A stretch of DNA of 64,000 bases. Origin: Streptomyces lanatus. Lineage in GTDB: Bacteria; Actinomycetota; Actinomycetes; Streptomycetales; Streptomycetaceae. The stretch lies in the NCBI RefSeq assembly GCF_014655715.1, contig NZ_BNBM01000019.1, forward strand, positions 124,001 through 188,000, given 5' to 3'. Every line of letters begins with the position of its first letter. Positions within the stretch are counted from its first letter, which is position 1. Below are positions 58,639-64,000 of this stretch, piece by piece. The position numbers and the translations under genes are program-made. Below the pieces are notes generated by a model. It searched no databases. It saw only the letters and a list, made by a program, of their open reading frames with translations, and was not told where the DNA came from.

Positions 58639-60846
58639 GTGCCCCGCTTCAGCATCATCGTCCCCGTCTTCAAGGTGCAGGGCTTCCTGCGGGAGTGCCT
58701 GGACTCGGTGCTCGGGCAGTCGTACACCGACTTCGAGGTGATCGCCGTCGACGACCGCTCCCCCGACGGCTGCCCGGCCATCCTGGACGGCTATGCCGAG
58801 CGCGACGCACGCGTGCGGGTGCTGCACCTGCCGGAGAACGTCGGTCTGGGCCGGGCCCGCAACGCCGGTCTGGAGGAGGCGAGCGGCGACTACGTCCTGT
58901 TCCTCGACAGCGACGACCACTACACACCGGGCCTGCTGGAGGCGGTGGCCGCCCGGCTGGCGGCGACGGACGACCCCGACATCCTGGTCTTCGACCATGT
59001 GCGCACCCATTGGTGGGGGCGGGGCGGCCGCAGTACGGCGGCGGAGCTCCTGACGGCGGCCGGCACCTTCGACGTCCGTCGGAGCCCCGAGTATCTGCAG
59101 CTGTTCCTGGTCGCCTGGAACAAGGCGTACCGGCGGGACTTCTTCCTGAAGCACGAGCTGCGCTACGCGCCGGGCCTGTACGAGGACGCGCCCGTCACCT
59201 ACCGGGCGATGGTGCTGGCCGACCGGATCGCATGCCTGGAGCGGATCGGGGTCGAGTACCGGCAGCGCAGACAGGGCGCGATCACGAAGACACCGGGGCG
59301 GCGGCACTTCGACATCTTTCCGCAGTACGAGGGGCTGTTCACGTTCCTCGAAGGGCGCCCCGACCTGGAGTGGGCGCGCCCGCTGCTGTTCGAACGGGCC
59401 CTGGACCACATGCTGTTCGTGCTGGCCCGCGAGGACCGGGTGACGCCCGCAGACCGACCGGACTTCTACCGCGAGATCCGTTCCTTCCACACCCGGTACC
59501 TCCCCGAGGGCTTCACCCCGCCGGACGGGTGGCGCGGCAAGGAGATGCGGCTGCTGGCGACGGCGCCCTACGCGTCGTACGCCCTGGCGCGCGGGCTGCG
59601 TGAGGTGCGCCGGGTGGCGGGGGGCGGAAAGAGGCGGGTCACGCGGGTGGTGTCGCAGCGGGCCCAACGGGCTTGGTACGGAGCCCAGTCCAGACTTCCG
59701 CTCGATCCGCAGCTGGCCGTGTACTCGGCGTTCTCGCATCGCGGGGTGCTGAGCGATCCGGCGGCGATCCACGCCAAGGCCCGTGAGATCGCCCCGCAGC
59801 TCAAGGGCGTGTGGGTGGTCGGCGAGGAGGAGGTGGACTCGCTGCCGCCCGGGATCGACTTCGTGACGCCCGGCTCGCGGCGCTATCACGAGGTCATGGC
59901 GCGGGCCACGTACTGGGTGAACAACGTCAACTGGCCCGGCACCCTGGCCAAGCGCCCCGGCAGCGTCCATATCCAGACCCATCAGGGCACCCCGCTGAAG
60001 TACATGGCGGCCGACCTGCTGACCAAGCCCGGTGCCCGGCACGGCGTCGATGTGCCGAAGATGCTGTGGCGGGCGGACCGCTGGGACCACAGCCTGGTGG
60101 CCAACCGGCATTCGGAGCTGGTGTGGGAGCGGGCGTACCCGTGCCATTTCGCGTCGGCGCGGACGGGCAGCCCGCGCAACGACGTGCTGGTCACCGCCGG
60201 TCCGGAGGCCACCGAGGCGGCCCGCGCCCGGCTCGGCGTGCCCGCCGGTCACACCGTCGTGCTGTACGCGCCGACCCGCCGCGAGTACCACCGGGGCGGC
60301 CATGTCGACCGGATCGACCTGGCGAGGTTCGCCCGGGACCTCGGCGACGGCCACACCCTCGTCGTACGGCTGCACCCGTCCCTGGCGAAGGGCACCGCAC
60401 GCGGGCTGAACGGCCTGGCCGAGCTGCACCGGCGGGGCGTGCTGGTCGACGCGACGGACGAACCTCGGGTGGAGGATGTGCTGCTCGCCGCCGATGCCCT
60501 GGTCACCGATTACTCCGCCCTGATGTTCGACTACGCCAATCTGGACCGGCCGATCGTGATCCACGCCGATGACTGGGGGGCGTACACGGCGAGCCGGGGC
60601 GCCTATTTCGACATCACGGCCGACGCGCCGGGTCATGTGTCGCGCTCCTACCGGGAGTTGGCGTGGCTACTGACGTCCGGGACCTGGCAGGACGGGGAGT
60701 CGGCGCGGCTGCGGGCGGGTTTCCGGGAGCGGTTCTGCGAGTTCGACGACGGGCGGGCCGCCGAGCGGGTCGTGCGGACGCTGATGCTGGGTGAGCGGAT
60801 GCCGGAGCCCAGCCGCCCGAGAAGCTCACTCGATGTGATGACGTAA
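58639..60846 (+). CDS. GT2-TagF-like bifunctional transferase, paralogue 3
   Basis: A 735-residue paralogue starting at GTG 58639 with GAGGA in the end of paralogue 2. GT2 half: FSIIVPVFKVQGFLREC, VDDRSPDG, FLDSDDH and WNKAYRRDF. TagF-like half: THQGTPLKYMA, LYAPTRREY and VTDYSALMFDYANLDRPI. The first 45 residues are nearly the same as in paralogue 1 but not in paralogue 2, so 1 and 3 are the closer pair. Likely acts with the other two in assembly of one polymer. Confidence 0.9.
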   Translation: MPRFSIIVPVFKVQGFLRECLDSVLGQSYTDFEVIAVDDRSPDGCPAILDGYAERDARVRVLHLPENVGLGRARNAGLEEASGDYVLFLDSDDHYTPGLLEAVAARLAATDDPDILVFDHVRTHWWGRGGRSTAAELLTAAGTFDVRRSPEYLQLFLVAWNKAYRRDFFLKHELRYAPGLYEDAPVTYRAMVLADRIACLERIGVEYRQRRQGAITKTPGRRHFDIFPQYEGLFTFLEGRPDLEWARPLLFERALDHMLFVLAREDRVTPADRPDFYREIRSFHTRYLPEGFTPPDGWRGKEMRLLATAPYASYALARGLREVRRVAGGGKRRVTRVVSQRAQRAWYGAQSRLPLDPQLAVYSAFSHRGVLSDPAAIHAKAREIAPQLKGVWVVGEEEVDSLPPGIDFVTPGSRRYHEVMARATYWVNNVNWPGTLAKRPGSVHIQTHQGTPLKYMAADLLTKPGARHGVDVPKMLWRADRWDHSLVANRHSELVWERAYPCHFASARTGSPRNDVLVTAGPEATEAARARLGVPAGHTVVLYAPTRREYHRGGHVDRIDLARFARDLGDGHTLVVRLHPSLAKGTARGLNGLAELHRRGVLVDATDEPRVEDVLLAADALVTDYSALMFDYANLDRPIVIHADDWGAYTASRGAYFDITADAPGHVSRSYRELAWLLTSGTWQDGESARLRAGFRERFCEFDDGRAAERVVRTLMLGERMPEPSRPRSSLDVMT

Positions 60847-60864
60847 GGCTGCGCCGTTGACCCG

Positions 60865-62496
60865 ATGGGGAACATCGGGAACATACGGCAAATGCCCCGG
60901 ACCAACGCGAACCCAGACGTAAGAACGGCGGTCGTAGGCACCCTCGCCCGGAGGGCGGTGCGCGGCGCGAGCGCCCTGCGCGGCGGTCGCGGCCCGCATC
61001 CGACGCCGTACCAGGTCTTCGGCTTCCTGTTCTTCCTGGTGATGCTGCTGGCGTACTGGGCGGTGCCGCTGTGCTGCGACGCGGGGCAGCACGCGGCGGT
61101 CGTGGAGCGGCTGCGGGCGGATCTGCTCCATCCGCGCCATCCGATGGCGGACCTGCCGGGCGCGGGCAGCCCGTACTACTCGCCGTACGCCGTCGCACAG
61201 GGCGCGTTCGCCCGGCTGACCGGGCTGGGCGGCTGGGAGGTGGTGCGGCTGGCCGGGGTGCTGAATCTGGCCGTGCTGCTGACGGGCATCGGCCGCTTCG
61301 TGCGGGCGCTGACCCCGAGGCCGTGGGCGCCGGTCCTGGCGCTGGCGGCGATGACGCTGCTGTGGGGGACCGAGCGGGCCTGGTGGAGCGGGTATCTCAG
61401 CCTGATGTCGATGACGGGGAACCTCGGCTACCCGTCGGCGTTCGCGATCGGGCTCACCTTCTGGGCCTGGGCGTGGACGGGGGCACGGGCCCGGGGGCAG
61501 CGGCTGGTGCGGTACGTCGGGCCCAGCGGGCTGCCGGGGTTCGCCGGGTATGCGGGGCTGGGCGCGCTGTACGGGCTGATCCTGCTGATCCATCCGATCA
61601 CGGCGGCGGCCGCGGTGCTGGGGGCGGTGGCGTTCGTCGTGGGGTGGCAGCGGGGGTGGGGTGCGGCGGTGGTCGCGCGGTGGGGGGTGATGGCGGGCAC
61701 GGCGGTGCTGCTCGCCTGGTCATGGCCGTACTTCGATGTGTTCGCGCTGGCCGGGGACCACAGCGTGGACTGGATGCACCGGCGGCTGTACGAGGATCTC
61801 CTCGGCCAGTTCTGGCTGGCGCTGCTCGGGCTGCCGGCGCTGTGGCGGCGCCGATCCCGGCGAGACCCTCTGGTGCTGCTCTTCACGCTCGACTGCCTGC
61901 TCATCGCCTACGGCTGGGTCAGCGGCCATTACACGTACGGCAGGATCCTCGGGCTCACGCTGGTGCCGCTCCAGTTCGCGCTGGCGGTGGAGCTGGCGGC
62001 GCCCCGGCCGTGGGACAGGGCCCGGCGGATGCTGGGCGGGGCCGCGGTGGCCGGGGCCTGTGCCGGGTTCCTGACCGTGCAGGGCGGGGCGGTGCTGCCG
62101 CGGGCGCTCGATCCCTTCGGGCTGGAACAGCCGTCGCGCTGGCCGTCGTACGCCTGGGTGGCGCGGCATGTCGGCAAGGGCGAGGTGGTGATCTCCGACG
62201 GGCACTACGCGCCCCGGTCCATCGCCGGGTACGGGCCGAACCTGGCCGCGCCGATCTGGCCCGACCCGTCCCTGGACGAACGGGAGCGGGAGCGCCGGCT
62301 CGCGGATGTCCGCGCCTACCTCTCCCCCGCCTCGACCCGGGCCGAGCGCACCACCGTCGCCCTGCGCTATCACGCGCGCTGGCTGCTGCTGACGCGGTGG
62401 AAGCGGGTGCCGGACGAGGCGGTGGTGGTGGCGTGGAGCCGGGAGACGGGGGAAGTGCTGGCGCGGATCGGCGGTACGGACGTGACTACTCGATGA
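60865..62496 (+). CDS. Multi-membrane GT-C-like glycosyltransferase
   Basis: A 543-residue protein with about 10 hydrophobic helices, starting at ATG 60865 (or ATG 60892, MPRTNANP; both ribosome sites are weak). The first external loop after helix 1 contains CCDAGQHAAV with an acidic residue, the usual catalytic position in GT-C enzymes, and a following HP-rich loop. The C-terminal ~110 residues are soluble (VARHVGKGEVVISDGHY). It probably uses a lipid-linked sugar donor outside the membrane. It lies 18 bases after the tandem transferases and may belong to the same operon. It overlaps the convergent ohr gene by 11 bases. Confidence 0.75.
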   Translation: MGNIGNIRQMPRTNANPDVRTAVVGTLARRAVRGASALRGGRGPHPTPYQVFGFLFFLVMLLAYWAVPLCCDAGQHAAVVERLRADLLHPRHPMADLPGAGSPYYSPYAVAQGAFARLTGLGGWEVVRLAGVLNLAVLLTGIGRFVRALTPRPWAPVLALAAMTLLWGTERAWWSGYLSLMSMTGNLGYPSAFAIGLTFWAWAWTGARARGQRLVRYVGPSGLPGFAGYAGLGALYGLILLIHPITAAAAVLGAVAFVVGWQRGWGAAVVARWGVMAGTAVLLAWSWPYFDVFALAGDHSVDWMHRRLYEDLLGQFWLALLGLPALWRRRSRRDPLVLLFTLDCLLIAYGWVSGHYTYGRILGLTLVPLQFALAVELAAPRPWDRARRMLGGAAVAGACAGFLTVQGGAVLPRALDPFGLEQPSRWPSYAWVARHVGKGEVVISDGHYAPRSIAGYGPNLAAPIWPDPSLDERERERRLADVRAYLSPASTRAERTTVALRYHARWLLLTRWKRVPDEAVVVAWSRETGEVLARIGGTDVTTR

Positions 62497-62899
62497 CGAG
62501 GTCGACGTCGATGTTGCCGCGGGTGGCGTTGGAGTAGGGGCAGACCTGGTGGGCCTGCTCGACCAGCTTGCGGCCGGTCTCCTGGTCCACGGTGTCGGGC
62601 AGCTCCACGCGCAGCGTGACCTTCAGGCCGAAGCCCTCGCCCTGCTTGCCTATGCCGACCTCGGCGGTGACGGCGGCGTCGGTGACGTCGACCTTGGCCT
62701 GGCGGCCGACGAGCCCGAGGGCGCTGCCGAAGCAGGCGGCGTACCCGGCGGCGAACAGCTGCTCCGGGTTCGTGCCCTCCCCGTTGCCGCCCAGCTCCAC
62801 CGGCGGGGCCAGCTTGAGGTCGATCCTGCCGTCGTTGGAGACGGCGCGACCGTCACGGCCGTGGGTGGCGGTGGCGACAGCGGTGTAGAGCGCGTCCAT
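62486..62899 (-). CDS. ohr: Organic hydroperoxide resistance protein (Ohr/OsmC family)
   Basis: A 137-residue thiol peroxidase. ATG 62899 (MDALYTAVAT) lies nine bases after GAGAGGG, better than ATG 62907. The two catalytic Cys are Cys56 in GYAACFGSAL and Cys120 in HQVCPYSNATRGN, which defines the Ohr subgroup rather than OsmC. It reduces organic hydroperoxides with lipoylated electron donors. Divergent from its regulator gene with an operator-like palindrome between them. Confidence 0.95.
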   Translation of the reverse strand: MDALYTAVATATHGRDGRAVSNDGRIDLKLAPPVELGGNGEGTNPEQLFAAGYAACFGSALGLVGRQAKVDVTDAAVTAEVGIGKQGEGFGLKVTLRVELPDTVDQETGRKLVEQAHQVCPYSNATRGNIDVDLVIE

Positions 62900-62971
62900 G
62901 GGAACCATCCCTCTCGAATCATGGTCCGGCGGCTCTGTTGGCGGCCTCCGGACGACCACAAGTAGAGCACA

Positions 62972-62982
62972 CAATTCAATTG
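62972..62982. promoter_or_regulatory. OhrR operator-like palindrome
   Basis: CAATTCAATTG is a perfect 11-base palindrome in an AT-rich island (62967-62995, also CACACAAC and TAAAT) within a GC-rich context. OhrR operators in other bacteria are AT-rich inverted repeats of this type with AATT cores. It lies between the divergent ohr and ohrR starts. Confidence 0.65.
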
Positions 62983-63020
62983 CACACAACTAAATGATGG
63001 ACACGAGTTACCCTGGAACC

Positions 63021-63482
63021 ATGACGACCACGCCCACGGCCGACTGGCTCCGCCTCGACCAGCAGATCTGCTTCTCCCTGAACGCCGCCTCCCGTGCCTT
63101 CGGCGGCGTCTACCGCGTGGTCCTGAAGGACCTGGGGCTCACCTATCCGCAGTACCTGGTGATGCTGGTGCTGTGGGAACACGGCGACCTGCCCGTGAAG
63201 AAGCTCGGCGAACATCTGCGCCTCGACTCCGGCACGCTGTCCCCGCTGCTCAAGCGGCTGGAGGCGGCCGGTCTGGTGCGCCGGGAGCGCAGCACCCGCG
63301 ACGAGCGCTCGGTGGAGGTACGGCTCACCGACGAGGGCACCGCGCTGCGCGAGCGCGCCCTCCAGGTGCCGCGCCGCATCGCCACGGCGACGGGCTTCGA
63401 CGTCGACGAGATCCGCGAGCTGCGGGCACGCCTGGACCAGCTCACCCTGGCTCTGGACGCCGCGGCACTGGAGGAGTCGTAG
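63021..63482 (+). CDS. ohrR: MarR-family organic peroxide sensor OhrR
   Basis: A 153-residue repressor starting at ATG 63021 (MTTTPTADWLRLDQQ). The single N-terminal peroxide-sensing Cys17 (QQICFSLNAASR) is at the conserved place. The winged helix reads PQYLVMLVLWEHGDLPVKKL to STRDERSVEVRLT. On oxidation by organic hydroperoxides it leaves the shared operator and derepresses ohr. The 3' end overlaps the convergent frameshifted gene by 41 bases. Confidence 0.94.
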   Translation: MTTTPTADWLRLDQQICFSLNAASRAFGGVYRVVLKDLGLTYPQYLVMLVLWEHGDLPVKKLGEHLRLDSGTLSPLLKRLEAAGLVRRERSTRDERSVEVRLTDEGTALRERALQVPRRIATATGFDVDEIRELRARLDQLTLALDAAALEES

Positions 63483-64000
63483 AGGCAGGAGGCGGGACCG
63501 GGGCGGCCGCGCGGCGGACGTAGAGCCGTAGCGGGCCCTCGGGCTGCTGGGAGGGCAGCGGCCTGAACTCCTCGCCGACGACGTCGACCTTGAGACGCTC
63601 GGTGGGGTTGCGCGGATACCAGGGCGAGTCCAACGCGTACGGCTCGGCGACGACCCACAGCCGGTCGACCGAGTCAGCCTGCGCCGCAGTTCCGCGGCCC
63701 CGACCTCACGGCCGTACAACGTCCCCGAACCGGGCCCGAGCTGCCCCAGCGCGATGTCCCACGCCCGCCGGAACCCCTCCGGATACGCCCGCCCGATGGA
63801 CGGCAGGTAGAGCACCGGGTCACCGGGGCGCAGATGCCGGGCGGCGAAGGCGGAGGTGGCGGCGAGGTTGTCGGGGCGGCGGGTCGGGGAGCGGTCCTGG
63901 CGGTGGAGGGGGAGGTGGTGGAGGAAGGCGAGGGCCAGGGCGAGCGGGATCAGAGGAGACAGGGAGGGCCGCAGGCCGGCCACCCTGTCCGCGCCCGCCG
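63442..64000 (-). pseudogene. C-terminal part of a membrane protein gene with an apparent frameshift
   Basis: From the window end the minus strand encodes LSPLIPLALALAFLHHLPL (membrane helix), then the soluble piece HLRPGDPVLYLPSIGRAYPE up to AAELRRRL. At about 63685 the plausible protein continues in another frame: DSVDRLWVVAEPYALDSP, WYPRNPTERL, to a stop at 63442. The layout resembles the C-terminus of multi-span (GT39-like) mannosyltransferase-type proteins. Either a real frameshift mutation or a sequencing error explains it; the upstream part is outside the window. Confidence 0.6.

Noticed and set aside
58282..60636. Open minus frame of 784 codons opposite the third GT2-TagF gene
   Set aside because: Shadow frame; no motif, composition of third-position mirror coding.

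Overview
The window is high-GC actinobacterial chromosome and almost certainly Streptomyces. Evidence for this: strong third-position GC bias with long antisense shadow ORFs, many GTG and TTG starts, ABC sugar importers without their own ATPase, the actinobacterial tmRNA tag family (ANTKRDS...ALAA), LAETG sortase substrates, the mat aggregation genes, NnaR, SigU, and the PkaA/PkaB kinases. From memory, the gene order follows the S. coelicolor core chromosome around SCO2943-SCO2985. Most of the window is therefore core genome, with a few accessory insertions.

Layout. 1-3.8 kb (minus): a binding protein, two permeases and a GH20 beta-N-acetylhexosaminidase form a GlcNAc/chitobiose-type uptake operon with a DasR-like operator upstream. 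3.8-12.7 kb: DUF3039, YqgE, murA, an HU protein, malic enzyme, HelD, and the ZAS anti-sigma/SigU pair. 13-17 kb: a CGNR regulator, a DUF1772 membrane protein, and the nitrate genes nnaR and narK. 17-23 kb: a Pro/Gln-rich membrane protein, then the mat operon (matA, matB, acyltransferase) for an adhesive PNAG-like extracellular glycan. 23-30 kb: an accessory stretch with LysR/MFS, a P450, and a GH31 alpha-xylosidase plus LacI pair with a palindromic operator.

30.3-30.9 kb holds the oddest sequence: a 114-115 bp tandem repeat packed with hairpins, whose last copy runs into a 37-codon ORF for a Trp/Arg-rich peptide. 31-36.5 kb: a PBP4-type DD-peptidase, a secreted PHB-depolymerase-like esterase, two membrane/lipoprotein genes, and an unknown protein with an internal duplication. 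36.6-43.2 kb is the conserved ribosome-rescue and division block read on the minus strand: prfB, a LAETG surface protein, ftsE, ftsX, an S41 protease, smpB and ssrA (tmRNA).

43.4-50.2 kb: two Ser/Thr kinases (PkaB, PkaA) face a divergent FHA-FtsK/SpoIIIE-type ATPase. PkaA carries repeated Thr motifs that could be phospho-ligands for that FHA domain. 50.5-54 kb: a second sugar ABC operon, with an unusual extracytoplasmic insert in one permease. 54.2-62.5 kb: three tandem GT2-TagF-like fusion proteins and a multi-membrane GT-C-like protein, which look like a wall-polymer (teichoic/teichulosonic acid) locus. 62.5-64 kb: the ohr/ohrR peroxide pair and the end of a frameshifted membrane-protein gene.

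Two families of interspersed Streptomyces repeats occur twice each. One copy is translated as part of a permease N-terminus and another supplies the last codons and stop of a membrane protein. Neither sugar operon encodes an ATPase, so both probably use the shared MsiK ATPase encoded elsewhere.
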